Positions 10,432 through 23,024 are shown, numbered from the stretch's first letter. The stretch: 64,000 nt of DNA from Viola odorata (GCA_963691705.1 OY829541.1:46827661-46891660), one strand, 5' to 3'. Notes: generated by a model from the sequence alone, not told the origin. Translations and numbers: made by a program.

Positions 10432-12213
10432 GAAGCCTCCTCTCAACGTATTTTCGGCACCAAAATCGCAAGAAAAACTTGCTCTCGCTCCCTCCTTGAT
10501 CAGCTTGCTCACTTAGAGCGACTATCGCCCAGTTAAAGCTTGAGAGAGTAAGCTTTCTCTCTCTAAGCATTTTCATTTTTCTTAAGCATTTTTCTTCTTT
10601 AATTCGTTGGGCTTCATTTTGAAGAGATTAATTGTTTGTTTTTGTGCCATTAATTCATGTGCATGATATAGATTAAATACATACTTTCAAATTTTAAAAA
10701 TCGTTAGCTAGATTGTGCGAATTAATTAGTTTCCGATAATTAACGGTTTTGTCATTTTTTCAAAATTAAACTCGGTGTGTTTTGAAATAAAATTCGAGCT
10801 TCGTACGGTCGAGACGCCGTCGAGGAGACGAGCGTCTCGGTACGAAGATCGCGAGAAATGGACAAGGCTAGCTAGAGCTTGGCCGCCGGCAGTAGCGCCG
10901 GCGACCAAGGAAAATGATGATGAACAGTGCCATGCTTCGGCCATTTCATTTTTTTCTTTCCCTTTTAAATCAGGCCCAGCCCATTTTTAATTCTTTCCGA
11001 AACTTCGGAACCCGCTTTTTTCGTAAAAATAATTCGTATACTTCGTATGATTATTTTTTCGTACTATCAACTGTTTATTTTCTGCAATTATCAAACTGCT
11101 TATTTTCTGCAAAATATCAATTGTCTGAATTTCCGCACTTATCATACTGCTGGAAATTCTTCCGCAAATATCAACTATTTATTACCTGCAAATCATCAAC
11201 TGTTTTAAAACCCGCTGTGATTCATCAACTACATTTAATTTTTCTGCACTCATCAAAACAACATTTAATTCTCGTATGCGTCAAATAAATCATTTCTCGC
11301 ATGCAATCAAAACAACACTTTAAATTTCGTAAGCGTCAAATCAATCATTTTTCGCATGCAATCAAAACAACATTTAATTCTCGTATGCGTTAAATCCATC
11401 ATTTCTCGCATGCAATCAACTGTCATCGTTTATTTTCCAGCGCTTATCAAACTCAGCATTTAAATTCTCGTATGCGTGAAATCCATCATTTCTCGTATGC
11501 AATCAACTGTCCTTTAAATTCTCGCACTCATAAAATTGTTTATTTATTTCTCAAGCTATTGCTAACACTTTCACTTTGTAGGGTTTAATTTCATGTACAT
11601 GGGGACTTTCGATCCCAAATCAGTTTATCATTTCAAAAGCTTTTCATTTAATCTGTACTCTACTAAAGCTATCCATGATAGAATCACGTAGTAATTAATT
11701 TAATCATGCATTGGCCCGATGATGACATAGAGGGCGCTCATTCAGTCTTACAGAAAATTCAGTCCCATCACGTTACGGTCAGGAATAATCAATCGGTCTT
11801 GATAAACGGTAACCCCGTTCAACAATTAATTATTTCTGAACGGTCACGATCATAGAAAAGACTAAAGTGACAATTCCTCTGAGGGCCCCCTTTTCAAAAA
11901 ATGCATTTTTATCAAACACCTCTCTCATCAACCGATTACCATTTTCGGATGTGACTCGGGTGCCTAACACCTTCCCGAGACCATAATACGACCCCGAACC
12001 CTTTGTCTGGGGTCTAGACCCCTTTTTTGTGCCTTTAGTTTTTTTTACTTATTATATTTCCTATGCCATGACGATTAAGGTTCCCTAAACCTAGCAACCA
12101 AATTAGGGTGGCGACTTCATTGCATGTTGCGAGGCGTCTGTTTACGCTGAGCATTGTAAGGTCCCAAATTTCGTTGCACACTCGCGAATTTTTATTTTCG
12201 GGGCGCGACAGTT

Positions 12214-12232
12214 TGGCGACTTCACTGGGGAC
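12214..12232 (+). other. Primer binding site of element B
   Basis: TGGCGACTTCACTGGGGAC begins three bases after the LTR end (12210) and starts with TGG, as expected for pairing with a tRNA 3' end. The position between LTR and leader supports it. The tRNA is not identified here. Confidence 0.65.
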
Positions 12233-13406
12233 TTTAGGGTCGGAGCCGGTTTTATATTTTTAGAGAGGTGTTTTATTTGTTTATTTATTTATTTGTTTTG
12301 ATCAATTGCTGGTCTGTTCATTTATTTGCTTTATCAATTGTCATATACATTTCATAGCACCCTACACCCAAGGGACAATTACCAAATTAGGAGGGTAGTA
12401 TTTATTTGTTTTTCATAAATTTTCTGTTATACGAACTGTAAATTTTCTTACACGTGCAGGTTACTTTGCATTTAAAATTTTATGTTTGTCCCACAGGACC
12501 TGTTTTGCTCATTCGATATGTCGGCACCTACACTACTTTCACTTGATATTTTCGGGAACGAAGTTTCAACGATCAGGCACTGCAAAGCCGGATTACAGCT
12601 TTAGGGGCTGAGATAGGAATGCAAAAAGGGGAGATGGCCTCGATGGAATACCTTTGGCATGAGCAAGAGAATTTTGACTTCCAAAGTTGACACCTTCACT
12701 AGAAGACTCGGATATCGGCAAACCTTTTCTTTTTCATGTAACTAGGATCCCTAATTTCATCTAGTCTAGCCATTTTTGATGAATTTAGGTAGTTGGCAAG
12801 TTTCCCATATTTTGTAAACACTTTTTAATAAAGTTGTACTCTTTCGAATATTTATTAAAATGCCTCAACTTTCCATATCAATTGTCCATCCAACACAACT
12901 TAAAAGACCATCGCAAAAAGAAAAAGAGAAAATCCCTCCGGGATAAACACTATCGTTTCACCAAAATTTTGAAAAAAAATTTCCTACCAAATACTTAAAA
13001 CATCCGAATATTACTCGTAGCCATATTCTCCTTGCTCATCACAAAACTTCAAATTCGCGATTTAGATCATCGTCCCTCCCCTCGGTTGGGTTCACCAGGC
13101 ATCAGGCCCTGCATCGTTTGAAAGCATAGTGTAAAAGAGATCTTCCTAGCATGGCAGCATTGGTTGCCCCTGCTGATTTGGGTTTCGTAGATAGCATCTC
13201 TGATTTTCTTCACATCGTTGGAATGAATAGAGGCTTCCTTCGCATCTTGTCAATAGCTGGGATATCTCGCCTCTCCGACCGCCCTGAAAATATCAAGTGA
13301 AAGTGTAGCCGGAAAAGCGAATGAGCAACGTGGAGGCCTCGGGGTCGTCCATCACCTGCATATCCTCACTTGTACTTATTCTTTTTTCGTATTTTCTTTT
13401 TTCAGG
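12233..13406 (+). other. Element B untranslated leader
   Basis: About 1.2 kb of AT-rich leader without a supported gene. Short fragments near 12520-12700 read like decayed coding sequence but match nothing I recognise. It ends with a long pyrimidine tract and TTCAG at 13387-13405, a good-looking 3' splice site immediately before the gag frame. Confidence 0.5.
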
Positions 13407-13412
13407 TTCACG

Positions 13413-15079
13413 ATAGCTCCTCGCAAGCGAATTACTCCGCCGAGGCGCCCCATAACTAGACTTCAAATGCGAAAAATGGCCGAACAAACCAAGACAGAAG
13501 AGGCATTGGCTGCTAGAATAAAAGAGTTAGAAGAGCAAGTAAGGGTTACTACAGAAAAGGCCACTCGGGGTGAAAAAGAGCGAGATGAAGCAACCACTGA
13601 GTTCCCACCCGGTTTTGATCCTAGTCAAATGATGGGACCCTCCTCATCCGCCATCGCTGGATCTTCGGGACCCCAATCGTTTTCGGTTCCTGGGGGTCAA
13701 CGGAAATGGATTGATCCCGTCTTTGTACCCACCACCCCGAACCCTGTAGCCAACACAGGTGAAGGAGTTGATACAACTCTACAGCATTCCTTTGTCAACC
13801 TTACTTTGGACCCTGGTCAAAATCTGATTCGTCAGGAATCCCGGGGATTTTACCCACCCCAGAGCCATTCCACTCAAGTCGCGATTCCCAATCCTATGGG
13901 AAGTCGACCTCCTTTTGTCAATCCAACGCAACCACCATTCATGACAGAACCCCCGCCATACCTTGGTCCAAACGCTCTCGTCACAGAAAGACCGAATATG
14001 GATAGAATGAACCTGCTAGAGGAAAGGCTCAGGGCCATCGAAGGAATAGACCCTTTTGACCCTACAGGTCCCGCCGCCATGTGCATGGTCCCGGGGATCA
14101 TAATGCCTCCAAAATACAAGATTCCAGATTTTGAGAAGTACACTGGGATCAAGTGCCCAAAAACTCACCTCAAGGCCTATTGCAACAAAATGGCCGATAT
14201 GATACACAATGAGCCCCTTTTAATCCATCTGTTCAGAGAGGGTTTGGCCAAGCATGCCTTGACCTGGTACATGAGTTTGGATGGGGTTAAGATCAAAACT
14301 TGGAGAGATTTATCGGATGCTTTCTTCAAGCAATACAAGTTCAATTTGGAGGTAGCGCTAGACCGTTCTGATCTCCGAAATCTTGAGAAAAAACTGAAGA
14401 ATCGGTGAAAACTTATGCTCAGAGGTGGAGAGAACTAGCTTCCAGGATTTCACCTCCTTTGAATGACAAAGAACTCATATCTATTTTCGTGGATACCTTC
14501 AAAGCTCCCTACTACACTCATCTTATATCCAATCCATCAAATAACTTTTTTGACATGGTCATTGTGGCTGAAAGAGTCGAACAAGGGATCAAGTCGGGGA
14601 GAATCGATGTTTCCACACTAGAGGTAACACCTAAGAAAGATCCCATCATAAAGAAAGATGTCAACTTTACCTCTCACCAGCCTAGCTATAAGCCACCTTC
14701 CTCGCCACCTCCTCAAAATCCTACACCATTTCCACCATCTCCATATAACCCGCCAAACAACCAAAACAATCCAAGTAACCATTGGAACCGGGGGCCACTG
14801 CCAACTCTTCCCGCTCCTCTTGGGGAAATTTATAAACATCTCTTGGTGGCTGGACAAATTGCACCCACCCCAATGGCACCTCTGCAACCTCCCTACCTGA
14901 AGTGGTACGATCATAATGCTAGATGCGAGTACCATGCTGGAGCTCAGGGTCACACGATAGAAAACCGCTTCGCCCTAAGAGGAAAGGTTCACCACTTGAT
15001 CAAGAATGGATGGATCTCTTTTGAAGGGTTAGCCAAAGGACCTAACACGACCGTCTACCCTCCTCCTGCCAACCTCTGA
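13413..15079 (+). pseudogene. Element B Gag (Ogre-like), frameshifted
   Basis: Capsid-type Gag. The frame is open from the acceptor at 13405. Codon ATA at 13413, followed by APRKR, may be a mutated start, and the first ATG in frame is 13467. An N-terminal coiled coil (EEALAARIKELEEQV) is followed by a Pro-rich linker and a gag core (KYKIPDFEKYTGIKCPKTHL, LTWYMSLDG, TWRDLSDAFFKQYK). A one-base loss near 14385-14400 shifts the frame. The continuation, from 14405, has YAQRWRELASRISPPL, VEQGIKSGRI, a second Pro-rich linker, and a zinc-knuckle remnant CEYHAGAQGHTIENR in which the last Cys is lost. No protease follows. The gag core and the RWRELA block resemble Ogre/Tat Gag. Confidence 0.85.
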
Positions 15080-16160
15080 ATGATTATTCTCCTATAAGGG
15101 ACCCATCCTGCTTACTCATCTAATGGCGATACCTACAATACTTTTTGTATAATAGTCGAGCCTACGACTATAAACAAGGGCGCTTCGTGGGAGGCAACTC
15201 ACGTGTTCCTTTTAATATTTCTGGTTTTTTGTTAATAAAATTCAAACATTTTAGGATATCCTTTTCCAGTGAATTTACTATTTAATTCCCTTGTCATTTT
15301 AGATGCAATGTGATTTGTAAACTTGGGGGCAAGCGAATGAAGTGACGACCAAAGGAAGGCGTTGAAAAATGTCAAAGCTCATTTTTCAAGGAAGTTGTCC
15401 TTTATGTTTACAATTTCCCCTTTCGCAATTTACGTTTCTGTAAATTAGGTTCTCGCAATTTACATTTCTGTAGTTTTGCATTTCAGGTGCAACGAGACTT
15501 GTAAACTTGGGGCAAGCAAGTGAAGTGACGACCAAAAGAAGATGTCAAAAAATGTCAGAGCTCATTTCTCAGGGAAGTTGTCCTTTTACATTTTTGCAAT
15601 TTCTGTTTCCGCAATTTACGTTTCCGTAATTTATGTATTCGCAATTTATATTTTCACAATTTTTCCCACTATTTACATTATTGCAAGAGTGCGTGCGTCA
15701 TGTTGGCTAAAATCCTTAGTTTTCACAAAAAAATCTCTTTATACATGTGCAGCTTGGGCTAAAAAAAGGGGGGGAGAAAGAAAAAAAAGAAAAAGAAAAA
15801 AAGGGGGAAAACAAAAATCCTACATTTTGAACGTTCTTTTTCAAGCATATTCATCACTTTATCACGACACAGATGACTTGGGCGTTCATTAGAAATTATA
15901 TGAAACATACATGATCTTGTCTGTTGGCGCTTATATCCATGGCATGCTTAGACGTAAGCAATACAAAACATATCCCTGTGAGTATTTTGGGCCTTCACGC
16001 CTTGTTTCTTTCATGAGTGTAAGTGCCTGACTAGGTACTAGTTGAATTCGTATAATATCCAGGGTACATGGGCAATTAGACATGAGATAGCAATAAAATG
16101 ACGTGGGACTTTTACGACCTTCTCCATTTTTTTGTTTCTTCCCTCTTTCCACCACATATG
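15080..16160 (+). repeat. Element B internal non-coding region with a duplicated segment
   Basis: No gene. A segment of about 100 bases starting near 15325 (CTTGGGGGCAAGCGAATGAA) recurs near 15501 with substitutions. Each copy is followed by repeated words TTTCGCAATTTACG. A purine-only run occupies about 15766-15810. Element C is inserted at its right end after CCATC (16161-16165). Confidence 0.6.
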
Positions 16161-16165
16161 CCATC

Positions 16166-17098
16166 TGATACGATCCTTGCTAGGCTTGGATCGATGCTCC
16201 TGTTGCGATCGTTGTTCAAGGATGGACTTCGTGCGGAAATACTTGAATTGAACCCAAACGTGCGCTGACCCTGCTAAGTCTTGATGCCTAGCTAACCCAG
16301 CTACGCGAATGAGGATCTTGATCAAACTCCTAACCCTCTAACCAGCACTTGGTTAGCAACCTAGGCAATCGAACAATGGGGGTGAACTTTCGATTTACTT
16401 GATATGCTCTTCGAGTGTTCGGACTCAAAGGATTCAAGGTTCTGTGAGACTTAAATTTAACTCAAGTGTTTTGGCAAAAAAAAGTCTGGTTTTATTAAGC
16501 CAAGCGGCTGCCTTAAATAGGCGCAAGAAATACAAATCCTACGAGAACTAGAACTTCTATCTATACAAGAATTCGACTAAAAGTTGAAATAATTAATTAA
16601 ATTAATTATAATACTAGTACTACGAGTATTAGTAGACCCAAGCAATCCTACGCACGGTAGAATTGCGCAATGCGCGTCCTTCCTCAAGTCGAAGTCCTTG
16701 GTGCGCTAGGACTTGCGCATGCGTTGACCCGCTCGACCCTTCTCCCAAACGCGTCGGGCGTTTGACTTGAAACTCCCGTAGCCTCTTCTAGACCCTTGAA
16801 GCTATCTTGTAACTCGGCTGGAGCTCGGTAAATATTTCCCAAGTCTGACTTGGCTCGGGCGTCCGTTTCGTGGGCGCTAGCGTGCGCGCTGGGTGCGACT
16901 AGCAGCGTCACTGAGCGCGGCGTGTGCTCGCGTAGTACGGACTCCTCCAGCGTAGCCTCGCGCTGAATCTTGTCATGTAGGAACAAAGAAATCTGGTTGG
17001 ACAGGCGCTTGCTGTGTTGGCGCGTCATCGGGCAAACGGGCGGCAAGGGCACGCGCGAAGGTGCGTTGTGCGTGCGATGCGTACTAGGGTTCGCATCA
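16166..17098 (-). repeat. 3' LTR of element C, containing an open extension of the pol frame
   Basis: A 933-base LTR. On the minus strand the pol frame, after one TAG at 17134-17136, continues open across the polypurine tract and through the LTR to a stop at 16684. It reads DSRTNPLEEGG, then PMTRQHSKRLSNQISLF, then a long low-complexity tail. The 5' LTR has the same open frame (22610-23059) with GPMTR intact. A GP(I/M/L)TR-type segment after a DSRT motif is found at the C-terminus of CRM-like integrases, where the coding region runs into the 3' LTR. Confidence 0.75.
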
Positions 17099-17112
17099 GT
17101 CCCTCCCTCTTC
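17099..17112 (-). other. Polypurine tract of element C
   Basis: GAAGAGGGAGGGAC on the minus strand directly abuts the 3' LTR start, the expected position of the plus-strand primer. The pol frame passes through it. Confidence 0.8.
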
Positions 17113-18503
17113 AAGAGGATTCGTCCTCGAATCCTAGTCTTCCTCATCATCTTCCACCCAATCACACAAACTTAAATCGGAGATGTTGAAGGTAGTACTT
17201 GCGGATCCATAGTCGCTAGGGAGGTCGAGGACATAGGCATTATTATTGATTTTCTCCACGATCAAAAATGGGCCATCTCCTCTTGCGGAAATTTTGTGAC
17301 GCCTCAAGGCTGGAAATATTTCCTTCCTTAAATGTAGCCAAACCCAGTCGCCTACTTTGAAAGATGCGGTCGCTCTTCCTTGATTTTTCTTGCGGACCAA
17401 GCGCTCATTCATCTTCTCTATATTTTTCGAATCTTTTTCACCGCTGCTGCCTTTGCGTCTCCATCTAAACTTACGGCATCTTGCAAAGGTAAAGGTGCTA
17501 AGTCCAGCGGCGTCAAAGGATTGAAGCCGTAGACTATCTCGAAAGGTGAAAACCCAGTGCTAGAATGCGTAGCTCGATTGTAGGCAAATTCCATAAAGGG
17601 TAGTTGATCATCCCACTTGGTCACATGTTTGCTTACCAACGCTCTCAATAAGGACCCGACTGTGCGGTTTACTACTTCTGTTTGTCCATCTGTTTGAGGA
17701 TGGCAAGAAGTCGAAAAGAGTAGCTTAGTCCCCAAACGTCGCCATAACACTCGCCAAAAATGGCCAAGAAATTTTTTGTCTCGGTCACTTACAATGCTTG
17801 CGGGCATCCCATGTAAGCGAACAATTTCCTTGAAAAATAAGTTGGCGATGTAGCTTGCGTCGTTGCTTGTGGTGCACGGTATGAAGTGTGCCATCTTCGA
17901 AAATCTGTCCACAACAACGAAGATGCAATCCTTCCCTTTCCATGATTTTGGCAACCCAACCATAAAGTCCATCGAGATGTCTGTCCAAGGGTGCGAAGGA
18001 ATGGGTAGAGGCATGTACTCACCGTGGCTTGCAACCTTTGATTTGGCCTTGCGACATGTAATACACCGAGCCACAATACGTATCACGTCCCTTTTCATAT
18101 GCGGCCAATAAAAATGCCCCTTTAATATCTCAAGGGTCTTCGTAACTCCGAAGTGTCCCATAAGTCCACCACTGTGTGACTCTAAGACTAATAATTCTCG
18201 CATAGAACAATGCGGAATGCACAACCTCTTGTGCTTAAACAGATACCCTTCATGCTGAAAATACTTAGACCCATGTGTCGTCATGCATGTCGAGTAGATC
18301 TCTCCAAAATCAGAATCAAGAGGGTAGAGAGAAATTATGTGCGCAAACCCTAAAAGTTTCGCACTAAGGGAAGAGATGAGGGCATACCGTCTAGACAATG
18401 CGTCGGCTACGATATTCTCCTTTCCTTGCTTATATTGGATGTGGTACGGGAATGCTTCTATGAATTCCATCCAGGTTGCGTGCCTCTTGTTCAATTTCCC
18501 TTA
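17113..18503 (-). pseudogene. Element C RNase H end and integrase (broken)
   Basis: Begins after a TAA at 18501-18503 within the RNase H end (the next residues are [15 protein letters not shown]...VADALSRR). The integrase zinc finger is [20 protein letters not shown]...CITCRKAKS. The catalytic core has [18 protein letters not shown] (first Asp), IVSDRDKKF (second Asp) and [14 protein letters not shown] (Glu), so the D,D,E triad is present. A frameshift near 17415 separates the core from the C-terminal domain VGDWVWLHLRKEIFP...GDGPFLIVEKINNNAYVLDLP...FNISDLS. No chromodomain is seen after it. A TAG (17134-17136) stops the frame just before the DSRT segment that enters the LTR. Sequence style places it with CRM-like chromoviruses. 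Confidence 0.9.
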
Positions 18504-20018
18504 TCCCTTCAGATATTTCAAGCTAAGGTGATCGTTGTGCACTAGGAACTCTCGCGGCATAAGATAGTGCTGCCAAACCTCTAAGGCGCGCACGAGCGCA
18601 TATAGTTCCTTGTCATAAGTTGGATACCGAAGCTGTGCATCTTTTAATTTCTCGCTGAAGAACGCAATTGGCCCCTTCTCTTGCATCAGAACCGCTCCAA
18701 TGGCGATGCCACTTGCATCGCATTCTACTTCGAAAGCCTTTTCGAAATTCGGCAATGCTAAAACAGGCGCTGTGCATAGCCTCTCTTTAAGCGTTTGAAA
18801 CGCTTGTTCCTGCGACTGCTCCCATGTGAAGGGCACTCCCTTCTTGGTCAATTCGTTCAAAGGTGCTGCTACAGTGCTGAAATCCTTGACAAAGCGTCTA
18901 TAAAAGCTCGCTAAGCCATGGAATGAACGTATATCACTCACGTTCTTTGGCGTAGGCCACTCTTGGATGGCTTTGATCTTTTCTTCATCGACCTTGATGC
19001 CCTCCACACTCACAATGAACCCTAGAAAATTGACTTGCTTAAGCGCGAATGAGCACTTACTCGCCTTAGCATATAGTTGTTGCTCACGTAGGGCTAAGAA
19101 CACTTGGCGTAGGTGCGTACCATGTTCTTCAAGTGACCTGCTATAAACGAGGATGTCATCAAAGTACACCACTACGAACTTGCCAATGAACCGCCATAGC
19201 ACATGGTTCATAAGTCTCATGAATGTGCTTGGTGCGTTTGTCAAACCGAAAGGCATGACCATCCACTCGTAAAGACCATGCTTGGTCTTAAACGCTGTCT
19301 TCCATTCGTCCCCTTCCTTCATTCGGATTTGATGGTAGCCACTCATAAGATCTATCTTCGAGAAGATTTGGCTGCCACTCAATTCGTCTAACATGTCATC
19401 TAGCCTCGGAATGGGGTGTCGATATTTGATTGTGATCTTATTCACGGCCCTACAGTCCATGCACATTCGCCATGTACCATCCTTTTTAGGCACAAGGATA
19501 ACAGGCACGGCGCAAGGGGAAAGACTTTCTCGCACATACCCACGGCTCAATAAGTCATCCACTTGCCGCTGTAACTCTTTTGTCTCTTCGGGATTACTTC
19601 TATAAGCTGGCCGATTCGGAATTGTGGAGCCTGGAACAAAGTCTATTTGGTGCTCGATCCCTCGGATTGGAGGCAAACCCGCGGGCATCTCATCGGGTAA
19701 TACATCCGCAAATTCTTCCAATAACTCAGAAATAATAGGTGGGGCAGAATTTGTAGATGAAGAAGAAGAGAGACAGTAGGGCTTGAAGCGAAGTAGAATC
19801 AAAGGCTTACTTGGTTCGCAATTAGAATTGCGCATGGTAAGTGCTCGCCGAAGATCCTTCCCTTTGGCATAGAGATTTGTCTTCTTTCCGCCAATCTTTA
19901 ATTCTCTTGGGCTATTCTTGTCTTCTTCTTCGCTTTCTTTGAGCTTCTTAGCAATTTCCCACTCGGCATGGGCTTTCTCGAGCCATTGTTCATCTTCGAA
20001 CACTTGTGCTGGAGTCAA
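18504..20018 (-). pseudogene. Element C reverse transcriptase and RNase H
   Basis: One of the longest intact frames of element C. It opens with a linker ([15 protein letters not shown]) and the protease-RT spacer. Reverse transcriptase motifs follow: [63 protein letters not shown] and the catalytic [11 protein letters not shown]. The RNase H domain contains [18 protein letters not shown], with its catalytic Asp, and [18 protein letters not shown]. The frame is continuous with gag-protease upstream except for a TGA at 20109-20111, and it ends at TAA 18501-18503. Both are explained by single C-to-T changes if the original codons were CGA and CAA. Confidence 0.93.
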
Positions 20019-20108
20019 AGGCGCAAGTGAGTACTTCTTGCCGTCTTTGACTAGCTTGTACTTGTTGGTTCGGCCATCATGTACGGCTGATCTATCAAAT
20101 TGCCACGG

Positions 20109-21897
20109 TCATCCCAACAGAATATGACTTGCATGCATAGGCACTACGTCGCAAAGGATCTCATCCTTGTACCTCCCAATTGCGAATGAGACGATTGCTT
20201 GCTGGCTTACTTTAATGGCACTGCCATTATTCATCCACTGTAGCGAATATGGCCTCGGATGGCGTATGGTGGCCAGTCCCAACTTCTGAACTAACATTGT
20301 GCTCACGCAATTAGTGCAGCTTCCGTTGTCTATGATCATGGAGCACCCTGTTTTGTTGACAACGCAACGGGTGTGAAACAAGTTTTCCCGTTGCTCGTCT
20401 CCATGCGCCTCTTCTTTGACTTGCGCGCTAAGACTGCGCCTTGTCACTAAGGACAACGAGTTGATCACAACTTCATCCGAGTCACTGTCCTCGTTAGTGC
20501 CTTCATCGTTCTTTTCCATCTCTTGCTCATCATCGGATGCTAGCTCACCATCCTCGCGTATTAAGAGAAAACGCTTGTTAGGGCAATCAGCTTGCCTGTG
20601 TCCCCGTCCCGAGCACTTGAAACACACTATATCTTTAGTAGAAGGCCTATTCGGAGTTGTGTTGGCACTGCTGTTGGGTGTCTTAGGCTGATTGGTGCCG
20701 CTGCTGGGCCCTTTGTAATCATACGACAAGACTTTAGGCGGTGCACGGACCCCTTTGTCTTCCCTGCTCCATTGCGACTTCTTCCAACCTTGTGCCTTAG
20801 TCGCAGCTGAACCCGAATTAGAGTAGGAGACTCTAGCCTTGGTCTGCCTCTCTATCTTGATGGCCATGTGCAGCATCTCTTCTAAGGACCCATAGTACAC
20901 CAGCTCCAACTTGTTGGCAATATCACAGTTTAGGCCATTAAAGAAGCGCGCCATTGTAGCCTCTTCCTCTTCTTCGATTTGTGCTCTTGCTAGCGCAATC
21001 TCTAGCTCATTGAAGTACTCGCTTACTGACCGAGTCCCTTGTGACATAGCTTGCAATGGCTGATAAAGGTCCCGCTGAAAATACGTTGGGATGAAGCGCC
21101 TCCTCATCTCTCGCTTCATCTCGTCCCATGTTCGGACGGGTGGAGCATTCACTCGACGCTTGAGCTTGTGCAGCTGTTCCCACCAATGTATGGCATAGCC
21201 ATTGAACTCAACGGCTGCTAAGCGGATCTTCTTTTCTTCAGAATAATTATGGACTAAAAAGATCGATTCAATCTTCTGTTCCCAAGTTAAGTATGCATCG
21301 GGGTCGTCCTTGCCATCAAACGGTGGAATTTTGAGCTTGATGTTATTCAGATTGGCATCAACTCAATCTTCTCCTCTAGGTCGCCGCTCATTAGCTCGGT
21401 CGCGCCTAAAGAACTCAGGTTCCTCTTCCTCATACGCCTCATTCCAGTGCATACGGGGAGCTGGGTGCCACTGCTCGTCGTAGTAGGGCTCGCGCTCCAT
21501 GCGCTCGACGCGCTAGGCGCTCCGTATTGATGCGTTGGGCTTGTGTGGGCGTGCGCCGCTGCTCCTCATTATTCCCAAGCAACACAAAATGTCGGTCTTG
21601 ATTCCCCTCGCCAGCAACACCTTCGGGTAAATCAGTAAAAGGACCCGACTTGTCTTCCTTTGGTCCCATGTCATAGAGGTAAGCTGCGCGTTGTGGGTTT
21701 AGGACTTGGGTCATGTGGGGCGTGGCTGTTGCCTTTTTCTTTTCATCTGATTGCTGCTTCGATTTAGGACTGTTGCATGCTTCCATCTTGTCCATTCGGG
21801 CTAAGAGTTGGAGAATGAGTTCTCGGGTAGATAGGTCGCCCTCTTCGGCCTTGACTTCGGTTTCCTTGATACTTTTATTTCCTGAATCTTGAGACAT
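20109..21897 (-). pseudogene. Element C Gag and protease (frameshifted)
   Basis: The start at ATG 21897 gives MSQDSGNKSIKETEVKAEEG. The N-terminal part (to about 21520) has a Lys/Glu-rich segment, then a frameshift near 21515 and a TGA near 21361. The gag core then reads IPPFDGKDDPDAYLTWEQKI, FNGYAIHWWEQL and WDEMKREMRRRFIP. A CCHC knuckle, CFKCSGRGHRQADC (C-x2-C-x4-H-x4-C), follows. The protease has MIIDNGSCTNCVS, with DNGS as active site, and ends HASHILLG before the TGA at 20109-20111. The Gag core and knuckle are typical of plant chromoviruses. Confidence 0.9.
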
Positions 21898-22070
21898 TCT
21901 TTCTTTTTTTGAAATTTTGTTTTGTTTTTTTTCTTTTTTTTTTTCTTTTTTGACTCTATATAAAACGAAAATACAACTAGATGGATGAAGGGTGATTTAG
22001 CTCCGGACTAGAGTAAATCGACCCAAGAATGTATCGAAATAAAGAAGCAATTAAATTACCAAGCTTGAAC

Positions 22071-22089
22071 AGCCTTCACTCCGCTACCA
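22071..22089 (-). other. Primer binding site of element C
   Basis: On the minus strand TGGTAGCGGAGTGAAGGCT lies two bases inside the 5' LTR. It shares its first eleven bases with the site of element D (36983-37001), which links the two elements. Confidence 0.75.
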
Positions 22090-22091
22090 AC

Positions 22092-23024
22092 TGATACGAT
22101 CCTTGCTAGGCTTGGATCGATGCTCCTGTTGCGATCGTTGTTCAAGGATGGACTTCGTGTGGAAATACTTGAATTGAACCCAAACGTGCGCTGACCCTGC
22201 TAAGTCTTGATGCCTAGCCAACCCAGCTACGCGAATAAGGATCTTGATCGAACTCCTAACCCTCTAACCAACACTTGGTTAGCAACCTAGGCAATCGAAC
22301 AATGGGGGTGAACTTTCGATTTACTTGATATGCTCTTCGAGTGTTCGGACTCAAAGGATTCAAGGTTCTGTGAGACTTAAATTTAACTCAAGTGTTTTGG
22401 CAAAAAAATGTCTGATTTTATTAAGCGAAGCGGCTGCCTTAAATAGGCGCAAGAAATACAAATCCTACGAGAACTAGAACTTCTATCTATACAAGAATTT
22501 GACTAAAAGTTGAAATAATTAATTAAATTAATTATAATACTAGTACTACGAGTATTAGTAGACCCAATCAATCCTACGTACGGTAGAATTGCGCAATGCG
22601 CGTCCTTCCTCAAGTCGAAGTCCTTGGTGCGCTAGGACTTGCGCATGCGTTGACCCGCTCGACCCTTCTCCCAAACGCGTCAGGCGTTTGACTTGAAACT
22701 CCCGTAGCCTCTTCTAGACCCTTGAAGCTATCTTGTAACTCGGCTGGAGCTCGGTAAATATTTCCCAAGTCTAACTTGGCTCGGGCGTCCGTTTCGTGGG
22801 CGCTAGCGTGCGCGCTGGGTGCGACCAGCAGCGTCACTGAGCGCGGCGTGTGCTCGCGTAGTACGGACTCCTCCAACGTAGCCTCGCGCTGAATCTCGTC
22901 ATGTAGGAACAAAGAAAGCTGGTTGGACAGGCACTTGCTGTGTTGGCGCGTCATCGGGCCAGCGGGCGGCAAGGGCACGCGCGAAGGTGCGTTGTGCGTG
23001 CGATGCGTACTAGGGTTCGCATCA
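22092..23024 (-). repeat. 5' LTR of element C
   Basis: A 933-base LTR, same length as the 3' LTR at 16166, with about twenty substitutions. The right flank CCATC (23025-23029) repeats the left flank. A TATA-like CTATTTAAGG on the minus strand near 22435-22445 may be the promoter. Confidence 0.93.

Larger units (their letters stand above)
9494..12210 (+). repeat. 5' LTR of element B
   Basis: A 2717-base LTR. Relative to the 3' LTR it lacks about 800 bases, mainly a block of short repeats (counterpart near 27800-28300) and about 175 bases (counterpart 28837-29010). It carries two inverted repeats upstream of the TATA box and an AT-rich leader with repeated words such as CTCGTATGCGT and CTCGCATGCAATCAA (11270-11520). 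Small open frames inside it are not supported as genes. Confidence 0.9.
16166..23024 (-). mobile_element. Element C: CRM-like chromovirus (Ty3/Gypsy), complete ends, decayed coding
   Basis: A 6859-base minus-strand element with two 933-base LTRs (16166-17098 and 22092-23024) that start TGAT and end ATCA. It is flanked by the perfect duplication CCATC (16161-16165 and 23025-23029). The primer binding site is at 22071-22089 and the polypurine tract at 17099-17112. Gag, protease, reverse transcriptase, RNase H and integrase follow in chromovirus order, with frameshifts and stops. About twenty LTR differences seen by eye put it at roughly 2 percent divergence, younger than its host B. Confidence 0.95.

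Noticed and set aside
10248..10499. Open frame of 83 codons in the B LTR, also at 26916-27167
   Set aside because: It overlaps the bZIP core and TATA box of the promoter. Its two copies differ without codon pattern.
16166..17098. Reading the two copies at 16166 and 22092 as a segmental duplication
   Set aside because: Equal lengths, TGAT...ATCA ends, a primer site, a polypurine tract and the CCATC target duplication show that they are an LTR pair.
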